64,000 bases of DNA from the NCBI RefSeq assembly GCF_013409995.1, contig NZ_JACCBX010000016.1, forward strand, positions 83,058 to 147,057, given 5' to 3'. The position numbers and the translations under genes were made by a program. The notes beneath the pieces were generated by a model. The model searched no databases, was not told where the DNA came from, and saw only the letters and a list, made by a program, of their open reading frames with translations. Each line of letters starts with the position of its first letter. Within the stretch, counting starts at the first letter, position 1. The DNA is from Neobacillus driksii (lineage in GTDB: Bacteria > Bacillota > Bacilli > Bacillales > Cytobacillaceae). Below are positions 48,441 to 58,195 of the stretch, in pieces.

Positions 48441-49979
48441 TTAATGTTTAAAATGTCTAACTCCGGTAAAGACCATAGCAATTCCATATTCATCCGCTTT
48501 TTTGATGGAATCTTCGTCACGAATGGAACCGCCTGGCTGAATGATTGCCGTGATTCCCGCTTTTGCCGCGGCTTCGACGGTATCATCCATTGGGAAAAAG
48601 GCATCTGAGGCGAGTGCTGCACCTGCAGCTTTTTCACCTGCTTGTTTTAAGGCGATTTCTGCCGCACCTACCCGGTTCATTTGACCTGCACCAATTCCAA
48701 TTGTCATATCTTCTTTCGTCACGACAATGGCATTCGATTTCACATGCTTTACTACCTTCCAGCCAAGCTTTAATGCTTCCCACTCTTGCTCGGTTGGCTG
48801 TCTTTTTGTTGGTACAGAGATTGTAGCATTTTCTAATGTAAAGCGATCTTGTTCCTGAAGAAGCAGTCCGCCTTCGATGGTTGTCAACTTGTTCTCTGGC
48901 TTTTTTGCTCCTGAAAATGGAATTGTTAATAAACGTAGGTTCTTCTTCGCAGTTAAGATTGTTAATGCTTCCTCAGAAAAAGATGGAGCAATAATGATTT
49001 CTAAGAAAATCTCATGAAGCTTGCCAGCTGTCTGGGCATCCACTTCACTATTAAAAGCAATAATTCCGCCAAAAATAGAAACAGGATCTGCAGCAAATGC
49101 CTTTTCAAACGCGGTAAAACTGTTAGAACCTGTTCCAATTCCGCATGGATTCATATGTTTTACAGCAACTGCCGCAGGCTCTGTAAATTCTTTCACAATC
49201 TGCAGGGCAGCATCCGCATCGTTAATATTATTATAAGAAAGCTCTTTTCCATGAAGCTGCTCTGCATTAGCGATGGAAAACGTCGAACCTAGTGGCTTTT
49301 TATAAAAAGCAGCTTTTTGATGTGGATTTTCCCCGTAACGAAGCGATTGCTTCAGCTCGTATGTAACGGTTAATTTTTCAGGTGTTTCTTCCTGTGCAAG
49401 GTCAGTCATATATTCAGCGATTAATGCGTCATATGCTGCCGTGTGGCGGAAAACCTTTGCCGCTAGCTTTCTGCGGGTTTCAAGTGTTGTTTTACCCTCT
49501 GCCTTTAATTCTTCAATTACCTTAGAATAGTCAACGGGGTCTACGACTACTGTTACATATTGATGATTTTTTGCTGAAGCACGTAACATCGTTGGACCGC
49601 CGATATCAATATTTTCGATTGCGTCTTCAGTAGTTACATCTGGATTTGCGATGGTTTGTTGAAAAGGATAAAGGTTAACACAAACAATTTGAATAGGGTC
49701 AATGCGATGTTCTTGAAGCTGTTTTTGGTGTTGTTCGTCATCATGTTTCGCTAGTAAGCCCCCATGAATGAACGGATTTAACGTTTTAACACGTCCTTCT
49801 AATATTTCTGGAAAACCAGTAACATCACTTACTCCGAGAACAGGAACACCTTGTTCTTGAAGGGCTTTTTTCGTTCCGCCCGTTGAAATAATTTCAAAAC
49901 CTAAGCTGACTAATTCTTTAGCAAATTCAAGAATACCATTTTTATCAGAAACACTAATAAGTGCGCGCTTTTTCGTCAT
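48441..49979 (-). CDS. purH: Bifunctional AICAR transformylase / IMP cyclohydrolase
   Basis: Last two steps of IMP synthesis. The 512-residue product has the N-terminal cyclohydrolase (RALISVSDKNGILEFAKEL, STGGTKKAL, HGGLLAKHD) and the C-terminal formyltransferase (KELSYNNINDADAAL, AVKHMNPCGIGTG with the catalytic Lys-His, and SDAFFPMDDTVEAAAKAG). The start overlaps the end of purN by 26 bp, which implies translational coupling. Confidence 0.97.
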   Translation of the reverse strand: MTKKRALISVSDKNGILEFAKELVSLGFEIISTGGTKKALQEQGVPVLGVSDVTGFPEILEGRVKTLNPFIHGGLLAKHDDEQHQKQLQEHRIDPIQIVCVNLYPFQQTIANPDVTTEDAIENIDIGGPTMLRASAKNHQYVTVVVDPVDYSKVIEELKAEGKTTLETRRKLAAKVFRHTAAYDALIAEYMTDLAQEETPEKLTVTYELKQSLRYGENPHQKAAFYKKPLGSTFSIANAEQLHGKELSYNNINDADAALQIVKEFTEPAAVAVKHMNPCGIGTGSNSFTAFEKAFAADPVSIFGGIIAFNSEVDAQTAGKLHEIFLEIIIAPSFSEEALTILTAKKNLRLLTIPFSGAKKPENKLTTIEGGLLLQEQDRFTLENATISVPTKRQPTEQEWEALKLGWKVVKHVKSNAIVVTKEDMTIGIGAGQMNRVGAAEIALKQAGEKAAGAALASDAFFPMDDTVEAAAKAGITAIIQPGGSIRDEDSIKKADEYGIAMVFTGVRHFKH

Positions 49980-50556
49980 GTTGAACTTCCCCTCTCGTTA
50001 ACAGCATTTGCAGGATAGATGGATAAAGCTTATGTTCGATATTTTGTATTTTCTTTTGCAGACTCTCTCTTGTTTCCTTTTCACTAAGGCGGACGCGTTC
50101 CTGGACAATGATCGGTCCAGTGTCCATTCCTTCATCAACGTAGTGGATGGTAACGCCGCTCCAGTCCGCTTTCGCAGCCAATGCTTGACCAATAGCGTCT
50201 TTACCAGGAAAGGCCGGAAGAAGCGAAGGATGGATATTAACAATTCGTCCACCATATTCGCCGAGTAATGTCGGACCAATCAGCCTCATATAACCGGCCA
50301 GAACGATAAACTCGACGCCATAGCTTGCTAATTTCTCCAAAATAGCACTTTCATAAGCTTCCTTGGAACTATATTCCTTAGGAGTAAAAGCAAAAGTTGG
50401 GATACGAGCGGAATGGGCACGCCGGACCGCATATGCTTCCGGCTTGTCACAAACGAGGAGTGCGATGTCCGCTTCAAGTTCTCCCGATTTCACTACGTCA
50501 ATAATCGCCTGAAAGTTGCTTCCGGTTCCTGAGGCAAAAACAGCAATCTTTCTCAT
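49954..50556 (-). CDS. purN: Phosphoribosylglycinamide formyltransferase
   Basis: Step 3 of purine synthesis, using 10-formyl-tetrahydrofolate. The 200-residue product has the nucleotide loop VFASGTGSNFQAI, LAGYMRLIGPTLL, the catalytic Asn-His region RIVNIHPSLLPAFPG (about residue 105) and VHYVDEGMDTGPIIVQE with the catalytic Asp. The ATG overlaps the purM stop codon in ATGA, and the 3' end overlaps purH by 26 bp. Confidence 0.97.
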   Translation of the reverse strand: MRKIAVFASGTGSNFQAIIDVVKSGELEADIALLVCDKPEAYAVRRAHSARIPTFAFTPKEYSSKEAYESAILEKLASYGVEFIVLAGYMRLIGPTLLGEYGGRIVNIHPSLLPAFPGKDAIGQALAAKADWSGVTIHYVDEGMDTGPIIVQERVRLSEKETRESLQKKIQNIEHKLYPSILQMLLTRGEVQHDEKARTY

Positions 50557-51578
50557 CGGCGGCCACCGATACTAATGCCTTCTTCTGCCGTTACAACACC
50601 GATTTCATTGGCAGTTTCTCCGCATTGTTTTAAATGATCCATGAGGTCAGCCGCGATATCCTTATCAACTGCAATCACCATGCCGATACCCATATTAAAG
50701 ATATTATACATTTCCTGCTGGTCGATTTGTCCAACAGTTGTAATTAAATTGAAAATCGGCGGGATGTCCCAGCTTTTTTCAAAGATGGCTGCTCCAAGTC
50801 CATTAGGAAGCATCCGAGGGATATTTTCAATAAAACCGCCTCCGGTAATGTGAGCCATCCCTTTTAAGTTGAACTTTTTCAACGCAGATAGAATCGGTTT
50901 TACATAGATTTTCGTTGGTTTTAATAATTCTTCGCCTAAGGTGCAGCCAAGCTCGTCAACATATTCCGTTAACGCCCAATTGTTAAACACCTTTCTTACG
51001 AGTGAATAACCATTGCTGTGTATTCCGCTTGAGGCTAATCCGATTAACACATCACCAGCCTGAATGGTTTCCCCTGTAATCAATCGGCTTTTTTCACAGG
51101 CTCCAACCGTAAAGCCAGCAAGATCATACTCATTTTCACTATATAATCCAGGCATTTCAGCTGTTTCTCCGCCGATAAGTGCACAGCCAGCCTGTTCACA
51201 TCCATCAGCTATGCCCTTGACAATCGCCTCAATCTTTTCAGGCTTTGCTTTTCCGGTAGCAATATAGTCTAAAAAGAACAATGGTTCTGCGCCTTGAACA
51301 ACGATATCGTTGACACACATCGCTACTGCGTCAATGCCAATTGTTTCATGCTGATCCATCCAAAAGGCAATCATCAGCTTGGTACCAACGCCATCTGTTC
51401 CTGATACAAGAACTGGTTCTTTTAAATTCAGTGACGATAGATCAAACATACCACCGAAGCCGCCAAGGCCACCTATTACGCCAGCTCGGGCTGTTTTTTG
51501 TACATGCTTTTTCATTCTCTCTACAGCCTCGTAGCCTGCTTCGATGTTTACGCCTGCCTGTGTATAAGCATTCGCCAT
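50553..51578 (-). CDS. purM: Phosphoribosylformylglycinamidine cyclo-ligase (AIRS)
   Basis: Step 5: ATP-dependent closure to aminoimidazole ribotide, which is also the substrate of ThiC. The 341-residue product has GGLGGFGGMFDLSSL, the ATP loop VSGTDGVGTKLMIAF, MCVNDIVVQGAEPLFFLDY, GGETAEMPGLYSENEYDLAGF and the C-terminal HITGGGFIENIPRMLP. It follows purF after 11 bp. Confidence 0.97.
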   Translation of the reverse strand: MANAYTQAGVNIEAGYEAVERMKKHVQKTARAGVIGGLGGFGGMFDLSSLNLKEPVLVSGTDGVGTKLMIAFWMDQHETIGIDAVAMCVNDIVVQGAEPLFFLDYIATGKAKPEKIEAIVKGIADGCEQAGCALIGGETAEMPGLYSENEYDLAGFTVGACEKSRLITGETIQAGDVLIGLASSGIHSNGYSLVRKVFNNWALTEYVDELGCTLGEELLKPTKIYVKPILSALKKFNLKGMAHITGGGFIENIPRMLPNGLGAAIFEKSWDIPPIFNLITTVGQIDQQEMYNIFNMGIGMVIAVDKDIAADLMDHLKQCGETANEIGVVTAEEGISIGGRR

Positions 51579-51589
51579 GATGTTCCCTC

Positions 51590-52996
51590 CTATTTTTGGT
51601 AGTAATATTGGAGTGTATCTGGATAAATCTCAGTTGGGTAGTTACCAGTAAAGCAGCCGAGGCAAAAACCTTCTGTTCCGTCCGTTTTGACAATCGCTCC
51701 TACCATCCCTTCGGTACTAAGGAACGTTAAGGAATCAGCACCAATCAGCTGTCTAATTTCTTCCACTGATTTATCTGAAGCGATTAATTCTTCTTTCGAT
51801 GATGTATCAATTCCATAGAAACATGGATTTTTAATTGGAGGTGAACTGATGACCACGTGCACTTCAGTGGCTCCTGCTTCTTTTAGCAAGCTGACAATCC
51901 TTCTGCTCGTTGTACCACGAACAATGGAGTCATCAACCATGACAACACGTTTACCTTCAACGACACCGCGAACCGCAGACAGCTTCATCTTTACCCCTTG
52001 CTCACGTAATGATTGAGTTGGCTGAATGAAGGTTCTACCGACATATTTATTCTTAATCAATCCCATCTCATAAGGGATTCCAGCTGCTTCTGCATAACCA
52101 ATGGCCGCTGAAATACTTGAATCCGGAACTCCTGTTACGACATCCGCTTCAATTGGAGCTTCAACCGCTAATCTTTTTCCCATGTTCTTTCGAGCAGTAT
52201 GAACATTGATCCCTTGAATGTTACTATCAGGTCTTGAAAAATAAACATATTCCATTGCACAAATTGACTTTGTTGAATTGAATGCAAACTGTTCAGAGGT
52301 TATTCCATCTTCATTGATGATTACTAATTCACCAGGTCTAATATCGCGGATGAATTCTGCCCCGACAACATCAAAGGCACAGGTTTCCGAAGCCACTACA
52401 TATGCATTTCCAATACATCCGAGCGAAAGTGGTCTTAATCCATGAGGATCAAGGGCAACCATTAACTCCTTCTCTGTTAAAATTAAATACGCATAGGCTC
52501 CTTTTAACATAGAAAGTGCATTTTTCACCTGGTCCTTCAACTGGGGATAGCCGCTTCTCCTAATTAAATGGGCTAATACTTCGGTATCTGAGCTCGTTTG
52601 GAAGATACTTCCCTGTGTTTCGAGCTGGTGTTTTAAGAAATTGGCATTTACTAAATTACCATTATGAGCAAGTGCCAGGCTCCCAGTTTGGGAATGGAAC
52701 AGCAAGGGCTGGACGTTCTCATAACCGCCGCCCCCTGCTGTCGCATAGCGAACATGCCCAATTGCCGAAGTACCTTTTAAGTCTTCCATCACGTTCTCTG
52801 TGAAAATCTCTGAGACTAATCCCTCACCTTTCACCACTTTAAGCTTATCTCCGTTAGATACGACAATCCCTGTACCCTCTTGACCGCGGTGCTGCAGGCT
52901 ATGGAGTCCGTAATAGGTAAGCTGTGCAGAATCTGGATGTCCAAAGACACCAAAGACTCCGCACTCTTCGTTTAATCCCTTGATTTCAGCAAGCAT
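51590..52996 (-). CDS. purF: Amidophosphoribosyltransferase
   Basis: First committed and rate-limiting step: PRPP plus glutamine to phosphoribosylamine. The 468-residue precursor has an 11-residue propeptide (MLAEIKGLNEE) before the N-terminal nucleophile Cys12, as in B. subtilis. The glutaminase domain has GLHSLQHRGQEGTGI and IGHVRYATAGGGG. The phosphoribosyltransferase part has the PRPP loop VVMVDDSIVRGTT. Cysteines for the regulatory [4Fe-4S] cluster include those in CAFDVVG and FCLGCFTG. It overlaps purL by 25 bp. Confidence 0.97.
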   Translation of the reverse strand: MLAEIKGLNEECGVFGVFGHPDSAQLTYYGLHSLQHRGQEGTGIVVSNGDKLKVVKGEGLVSEIFTENVMEDLKGTSAIGHVRYATAGGGGYENVQPLLFHSQTGSLALAHNGNLVNANFLKHQLETQGSIFQTSSDTEVLAHLIRRSGYPQLKDQVKNALSMLKGAYAYLILTEKELMVALDPHGLRPLSLGCIGNAYVVASETCAFDVVGAEFIRDIRPGELVIINEDGITSEQFAFNSTKSICAMEYVYFSRPDSNIQGINVHTARKNMGKRLAVEAPIEADVVTGVPDSSISAAIGYAEAAGIPYEMGLIKNKYVGRTFIQPTQSLREQGVKMKLSAVRGVVEGKRVVMVDDSIVRGTTSRRIVSLLKEAGATEVHVVISSPPIKNPCFYGIDTSSKEELIASDKSVEEIRQLIGADSLTFLSTEGMVGAIVKTDGTEGFCLGCFTGNYPTEIYPDTLQYYYQK

Positions 52997-55200
52997 GGGA
53001 TAGCTCCTTTCCAGGCATCCTTCAATTCGTTCACAGAAGCTTCTAAAATCGTGTTATTTTCAAGCCTAACCTTTAATACGGCTGTATCATTTACTTCACC
53101 AATCAATTTGGCAGCTACTAAACTTTCAAACTCTGTTTGGTGTTCTTTTTTCACAGTTAATAAGAAACGGGATTGTGTTTCACTAAATAATGCAGTTACT
53201 GGGGTATCTTCAATCGTGATCGCTGCCCCAAGCTTTTCTTGGCCAAAAAGACTTTCAGCCACCGCTACACCCAGCCCGCCTTCAGAAAGGTCGTGTGCCG
53301 ATTGAACCACTCCTGCACGAATAGCTGCTAACACTTGATTCTGTCTTTCTTTTTCTAGTTGTATATTAAGCTCCGGAGCTTTACCGAAAATCCGTCCGTT
53401 TTGCAGTTTCTGTAACTCACTGCCTCCAAACTCAGGCTTGGTTTCTCCAACTAAGTAAATAAGGTCGCCGCTATCCTTAAAGTTCTGAGTCGTAATATGA
53501 TCAAGATCTGTTACTAACCCAACCATTCCGATTACCGGTGTTGGGTAAATCGCTGTTCCGCTTGTTTCGTTATATAAAGAGACGTTACCGCCAATAACAG
53601 GAGTATTAAGAACTCGGCAAGCCTCGCTGATTCCATCTGCTGCTTTTTCAATTTGCCAGAACACTTCTGGCTTTTCGGGATTTCCAAAGTTGAGGTTGTC
53701 AGTGATCGCTAATGGTTCCGCACCCGAACAAACAATATTTCGTGCTGCTTCAGCAACCGCAATTGCCCCGCCAACTTCAGGGTCTAAAAATACATAGCGT
53801 GAGTTACAATCAGTCGTCATCGCCAATGCCTTCTTGGTTCCGCGGATTCTAACAACAGAGGCGTCAGAGCCAGGTGCAACCACTGTATTCGTACGTACCA
53901 TATAATCGTATTGGTTATACACCCATTCTTTGCTAGCAATTGTAGGCTGGCTAAGAAGTTGTTTCAATGTTTCCTTCAAATCTTTAACATTTGGAACTTC
54001 CACTTCAAGTGCTTGGAATTCCTGATAATAAATTGGTTCTTTTGATGGCTTATGATAAACAGGCGCGTCTTCAGCTAAAGCATCTACTGGAACATCTGCC
54101 ACGATTTCGCCATGTTGCAGCAAACGCAGTTTTTTATCATCTGTTACTGTACCAATCGCAACTGCTTCAAGGTCATATTTTGTGAATAGATCTTTGATTT
54201 CCTGTTCTCTTCCCTTTGTAACAACAATCAGCATACGCTCTTGTGATTCTGAAAGCATCATTTCATATGCCGTCATACCTGTTTCACGCTGAGGAACGAG
54301 GTCTAAGTTCATTTCTATACCCATTCCCGCTTTACTTGCCATTTCAGCGGAAGAACTTGTTAATCCCGCAGCACCCATATCCTGAATACCGACAAGGGCA
54401 TCTGATTGAATCAACTCAAGACAGGCTTCTAGTAAAAGCTTTTCCATGAATGGGTCGCCCACTTGTACCGCTGGGCGGTTTTCATCGGACTGGTCTGTTA
54501 ATTCCTCAGAAGCAAAGGTTGCTCCATGAATACCGTCACGGCCTGTTTTTGCTCCAACATACATCACTGTATTGCCAACACCTTGGGCAAGACCTTTTTT
54601 AATATCTTTATGGTCAATTAAGCCTACACACATGGCATTTACTAACGGATTGCCTTCATAACATGGTTCAAATTGAATTTCGCCGCCAACAGTCGGAATC
54701 CCAATGCAGTTACCGTAGCCAGCGATTCCAGCTACAACTTCTTTAAACAAGTAGCGTACTCTTGCAGATTCATCAAGTTCACCGAATCGAAGTGAGTTTA
54801 ATAATGCGATTGGACGGGCACCCATCGAAAAGATATCACGGATAATGCCGCCAACACCTGTAGCCGCCCCTTGATATGGCTCGATGGCTGATGGGTGGTT
54901 ATGGCTTTCAATTTTAAACACAACTGCTTGATTATCGCCGATATCGACAATTCCTGCCCCTTCCCCAGGACCTTGAAGAACACGCTCACCTGTCGTTGGG
55001 AATTTTCTTAGGACTGGTTTAGAGTTTTTATAACTGCAATGCTCAGACCACATAACCGAGAAAAGGCCTGTTTCAGTGTAGTTCGGTGTCCGGCCAAGAA
55101 TGTTTTCAATCTGGGTGAATTCTTCATCGGATAAGCCCATTTGCTGATAAAGTTTTTCTGTCTTTACTTGATCTGGTCTTGGTTCATGCTTTAACAACAT
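52972..55200 (-). CDS. purL: Phosphoribosylformylglycinamidine synthase subunit PurL
   Basis: Step 4, the ATP-dependent synthase subunit acting with PurQ (glutaminase) and PurS. The 742-residue product is the small PurL type, the same length as in B. subtilis. It has FSVMWSEHCSYKNSKPVLRKFPT, GIVDIGDNQAVVFKIESHNHPSAIEPYQGAATGVGGI (the ATP site), VQDMGAAG-like GIQDMGAAGLTSSSAEMA and GGNVSLYNETSG. It overlaps purQ by 17 bp and purF by 25 bp. Confidence 0.97.
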   Translation of the reverse strand: MLLKHEPRPDQVKTEKLYQQMGLSDEEFTQIENILGRTPNYTETGLFSVMWSEHCSYKNSKPVLRKFPTTGERVLQGPGEGAGIVDIGDNQAVVFKIESHNHPSAIEPYQGAATGVGGIIRDIFSMGARPIALLNSLRFGELDESARVRYLFKEVVAGIAGYGNCIGIPTVGGEIQFEPCYEGNPLVNAMCVGLIDHKDIKKGLAQGVGNTVMYVGAKTGRDGIHGATFASEELTDQSDENRPAVQVGDPFMEKLLLEACLELIQSDALVGIQDMGAAGLTSSSAEMASKAGMGIEMNLDLVPQRETGMTAYEMMLSESQERMLIVVTKGREQEIKDLFTKYDLEAVAIGTVTDDKKLRLLQHGEIVADVPVDALAEDAPVYHKPSKEPIYYQEFQALEVEVPNVKDLKETLKQLLSQPTIASKEWVYNQYDYMVRTNTVVAPGSDASVVRIRGTKKALAMTTDCNSRYVFLDPEVGGAIAVAEAARNIVCSGAEPLAITDNLNFGNPEKPEVFWQIEKAADGISEACRVLNTPVIGGNVSLYNETSGTAIYPTPVIGMVGLVTDLDHITTQNFKDSGDLIYLVGETKPEFGGSELQKLQNGRIFGKAPELNIQLEKERQNQVLAAIRAGVVQSAHDLSEGGLGVAVAESLFGQEKLGAAITIEDTPVTALFSETQSRFLLTVKKEHQTEFESLVAAKLIGEVNDTAVLKVRLENNTILEASVNELKDAWKGAIPCLLKSRD

Positions 55201-55867
55201 TTGCTTCCCTCCAGCTTCTTACGATCGATTGAAATAATTTTAGTCCATCTGCTCCGCCTAGTAACTCATCAACGGCTCTTTCAGGGTGTGGCATCATCCC
55301 AAGGACATTTCCGTTTTCATTGATAATTCCTGCTATATCTTCTAAACTTCCGTTCGGGTTATCTTGGTAAGTAAACACGATTTGGTTATTTTCTTTAAGC
55401 TTAGCAAGCGTTTCTTCGTCACAATAGTAGTTACCTTCCCCATGAGCGACAGGGATTGAAATGGTTTCACCTTGCGCATAGGCAGCAGAGAACATCGTTT
55501 GATCGTTCACTACCTTTAAGTCAACCGGTTTACAGATAAATGATAGACTTTCATTTCGTCTCATGGCTCCAGGCAGTAATCCTGCTTCCAATAAAATTTG
55601 GAATCCGTTGCAGACACCTAGAATCGGTTTCCCTGCTTCTGCTGCTTTTACAACTGCCTGCATGACCTTACTAAAGCGTGCAATCGCTCCTGTACGTAGA
55701 TAATCACCGTATGAGAAACCGCCAGGAAGTAAGATTCCATCAAACTCATCTAAGCTCTCAGTGTCATGCCACACATATTCAACCTGTTCACCAAGTTCAT
55801 CCTTAATCGCATGGTACATATCGACGTCACAGTTAGACCCCGGAAAAACGATGACTGCAAACTTCAC
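55184..55867 (-). CDS. purQ: Phosphoribosylformylglycinamidine synthase subunit PurQ
   Basis: Glutaminase subunit of the PurLQS complex. The 227-residue product has the class I amidotransferase triad: Cys in GVCNGFQILLEAGLLPG (about residue 86), His and Glu in GMMPHPERAVDELLG (about 196-198). I use GTG 55867 (then KFAVIVFPGSNCDVDM). It overlaps the purS stop codon in GTGA, gives exactly the length of B. subtilis PurQ, and is better placed than GTG 55879, which abuts the ribosome site. Confidence 0.96.
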   Translation of the reverse strand: MKFAVIVFPGSNCDVDMYHAIKDELGEQVEYVWHDTESLDEFDGILLPGGFSYGDYLRTGAIARFSKVMQAVVKAAEAGKPILGVCNGFQILLEAGLLPGAMRRNESLSFICKPVDLKVVNDQTMFSAAYAQGETISIPVAHGEGNYYCDEETLAKLKENNQIVFTYQDNPNGSLEDIAGIINENGNVLGMMPHPERAVDELLGGADGLKLFQSIVRSWREANVVKA

Positions 55868-56118
55868 TGAGGAACACACTCCTCTACTTCATAACGGTAG
55901 TCTTCGATGACTGTATTTGCTAATAGCTTGCTGCAAATCTCATTGATTACTTCATCAAGGTCGCGCTCTGATTTTTCAATGGTTAGTTCCATATATTTAC
56001 CGATTCGTACATCGGATACTTCTGGATAATTTAATGAATGCAGTGAATGAGTTACTGCTTTACCTTGTGGATCCAATACACTTTCTCTTAACGTCACATA
56101 TACCTTTACCTTAAACAT
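55864..56118 (-). CDS. purS: Phosphoribosylformylglycinamidine synthase subunit PurS
   Basis: Small subunit bridging PurL and PurQ, needed for ammonia transfer. The 84-residue product (KVKVYVTLRESVLDPQGKAV, RIGKYMELTIEKSERDLDEVI, LLANTVIEDYRYEVEE) equals B. subtilis PurS in length and pattern. It overlaps purC by 8 bp and purQ by 4 bp. Confidence 0.97.
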   Translation of the reverse strand: MFKVKVYVTLRESVLDPQGKAVTHSLHSLNYPEVSDVRIGKYMELTIEKSERDLDEVINEICSKLLANTVIEDYRYEVEECVPQ

Positions 56119-56824
56119 GCTGTTTTCCCCCTAATCTGGCTAAAATAGTCTCATACGCTTCTGTTAAACTACCAAGGTCGCGACGGAATACATCCTTATC
56201 GAGCTTTTCATTTGTCTTTTTATCCCACAATCTGCAGGTATCAGGTGAAATCTCATCCGCTAATAATATCTCGCCCTCATTGTCCTTACCAAACTCTAGT
56301 TTGAAGTCGATAAGATTAATGCCCAGCTCTGTAAAAAAGCTTGATAAAACTGTATTAATTTTTAGTGCTTTCTCTTTTAGAATGTTTAGTTCTTCTTCGG
56401 TTGCTAAGTTCAACTCGTAAACATGTTCAGTCGTTAATAATGGGTCGCCAAGGTCGTCATTTTTTAAATAAAACTCAACGAGCGGCTTTATTAATTCTTT
56501 ACCTTCTTCGATTCCTAATCGCTTTGAAAGGCTTCCGGCAGCGATATTGCGAACGACAACTTCAAGCGGGATAATGGTGACCCTCTTCACCAGCTGCTCC
56601 GTTTCAGAAATACGCTTAATGAAATGAGATGGGATACCCTGTTCCTGAAGCTTTAAAAATAGCAAACTAGTAATTTCGTTGTTCAAACGCCCTTTACCTG
56701 TAATATCTGCCTTCTTTTGACCGTTGAAGGCTGTTGCAGAATCCTTATATTCAATCAAAACAGTTTGTTCTTCATCCGTGCTAAAAATTCGCTTCGCCTT
56801 TCCTTCATAGAGAAGTTCTCTCAT
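56111..56824 (-). CDS. purC: SAICAR synthase
   Basis: Step 7: joins aspartate to CAIR. The 237-residue product has LYEGKAKRIFSTDEEQTVLIEYKDSATAFNG (nucleotide site), RVTIIPLEVVVRNIAAGSLSKRLG, LIDFKLEFGKDNEGEILLADEISPDTCRLWD. It follows purB after 72 bp, where a hairpin lies at 56868-56891. It overlaps purS by 8 bp. Confidence 0.97.
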   Translation of the reverse strand: MRELLYEGKAKRIFSTDEEQTVLIEYKDSATAFNGQKKADITGKGRLNNEITSLLFLKLQEQGIPSHFIKRISETEQLVKRVTIIPLEVVVRNIAAGSLSKRLGIEEGKELIKPLVEFYLKNDDLGDPLLTTEHVYELNLATEEELNILKEKALKINTVLSSFFTELGINLIDFKLEFGKDNEGEILLADEISPDTCRLWDKKTNEKLDKDVFRRDLGSLTEAYETILARLGGKQHV

Positions 56825-56867
56825 ATAGAATCACTCCTATTTCGCAATATTGGGAATCTTCAAAGTG

Positions 56868-56891
56868 AGAAGGGGCAGTACTACCCCTTCT
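56868..56891. other. Hairpin between purB and purC
   Basis: AGAAGGGGCAGT and ACTACCCCTTCT form a near-perfect palindrome with one C/A mismatch pair. It starts 5 bp after the purB stop codon. No T run follows on the minus strand, so it is not a normal terminator. It may stabilise or process the mRNA between the two cistrons. Confidence 0.55.
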
Positions 56892-56896
56892 ATCTA

Positions 56897-58195
56897 TTAA
56901 TTATTCAAACCTAAGCGCTCAAAAATCGTGTCAACATGCTGCAGGTGATAGTTGTAATCAAAGCAGTCTGCAATTTCTTCAGCTGAAAGCAAGCTTGTAA
57001 TTTTTGGCTCTTCTTCTATCAAACCACGGAATGGCACTTGATTTTCCCATGATTCCGCTGTTTTTGGCTGAACGGTATCATAAGCCTCTTCGCGCGATAA
57101 TCCCTTATCAATCAGCGCAAGCAGAACACGCTGCGAGTATATTAATCCTAGTGTACGGTCCATGTTACGTTTCATATTTTCCGGATAGACAGTTAGGTTC
57201 TTAATGATGTTTCCGAAACGATTTAACATGTAGTTCAAGGCAATCGTTGCATCAGGTAAAATGATCCGCTCTGCAGAAGAGTGTGAAATATCGCGCTCAT
57301 GCCAAAGTGGAACATTTTCATAGGCTGTCATCATATAACCGCGAATCACTCGTGCCAAACCGGTCATATTTTCAGAGCCAATTGGATTGCGCTTATGAGG
57401 CATTGCGGATGATCCTTTTTGTCCTTTTGCAAAAAACTCTTCTACTTCACGCGTTTCGCTTTTTTGTAAACCACGAACTTCCACGGCGAACTTTTCAATC
57501 GAAGTAGCAATCAATGCAAGAGTGGACATATAGTGTGCATGGCGGTCACGCTGCAAGGTTTGTGTTGAGATTGGTGCAGGCTGTGTACCCAGTTTTTCAC
57601 ACACATATTGTTCAACAAACGGGTTAATATTCGCGTACGTTCCAACTGCACCGGAAATTTTCCCAAACTCAACACCTGCAGCAGCCTGATTAAAACGTTC
57701 CAAGTTGCGTTTCATTTCTTCGTACCAAAGAGCAAGCTTTAATCCAAAAGTAGTCGGTTCAGCATGTACCCCGTGCGTACGTCCCATCATCACGGTAAAT
57801 TTATGTTCAATCGCTTTGTTCTTTAGGATATCAATAAAGTTTTCAAGGTCCTTCCGGATAATCTCATTCGCTTGCTTTAACAAGTAAGAAAGAGCGGTAT
57901 CAACAACATCCGTAGAAGTTAGACCGTAATGCACCCACTTGCGCTCTTCCCCTAACGTCTCGGATACTGCGCGAGTAAAAGCCACAACATCATGCCGTGT
58001 TTCTTCTTCGATTTCTTTAATCCGGTCAATATTGAAGGATGCATTTTCTCGCAGCTTCTTTACGTCTTCTTTCGGAATTTCACCTAACTCTGCCCATGCC
58101 TCACATGCAAGAATTTCAACCTCCAACCAGGCCTTAAAGCGGTTTTCTTCTGTCCAAATCGCACCCATTTCAGGTCTTGTATAACGATCAATCAT
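56897..58195 (-). CDS. purB: Adenylosuccinate lyase
   Basis: Step 8 of IMP synthesis and the second step from IMP to AMP. The 432-residue product has MIDRYTRPEMGAIWTEENRF, DVVAFTRAVSE, GLTSTDVVDTALSYLL, MMGRTHGVHAEPTTFGLKLALWYEEM (catalytic His) and the signature KGSSAMPHKRNPIGSENMTGLARV with the catalytic Ser loop. I use ATG 58195, 7 bases after GGAGG, overlapping the purK stop codon in ATGA; the longer frame to 58225 is out of family. Confidence 0.97.
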   Translation of the reverse strand: MIDRYTRPEMGAIWTEENRFKAWLEVEILACEAWAELGEIPKEDVKKLRENASFNIDRIKEIEEETRHDVVAFTRAVSETLGEERKWVHYGLTSTDVVDTALSYLLKQANEIIRKDLENFIDILKNKAIEHKFTVMMGRTHGVHAEPTTFGLKLALWYEEMKRNLERFNQAAAGVEFGKISGAVGTYANINPFVEQYVCEKLGTQPAPISTQTLQRDRHAHYMSTLALIATSIEKFAVEVRGLQKSETREVEEFFAKGQKGSSAMPHKRNPIGSENMTGLARVIRGYMMTAYENVPLWHERDISHSSAERIILPDATIALNYMLNRFGNIIKNLTVYPENMKRNMDRTLGLIYSQRVLLALIDKGLSREEAYDTVQPKTAESWENQVPFRGLIEEEPKITSLLSAEEIADCFDYNYHLQHVDTIFERLGLNN

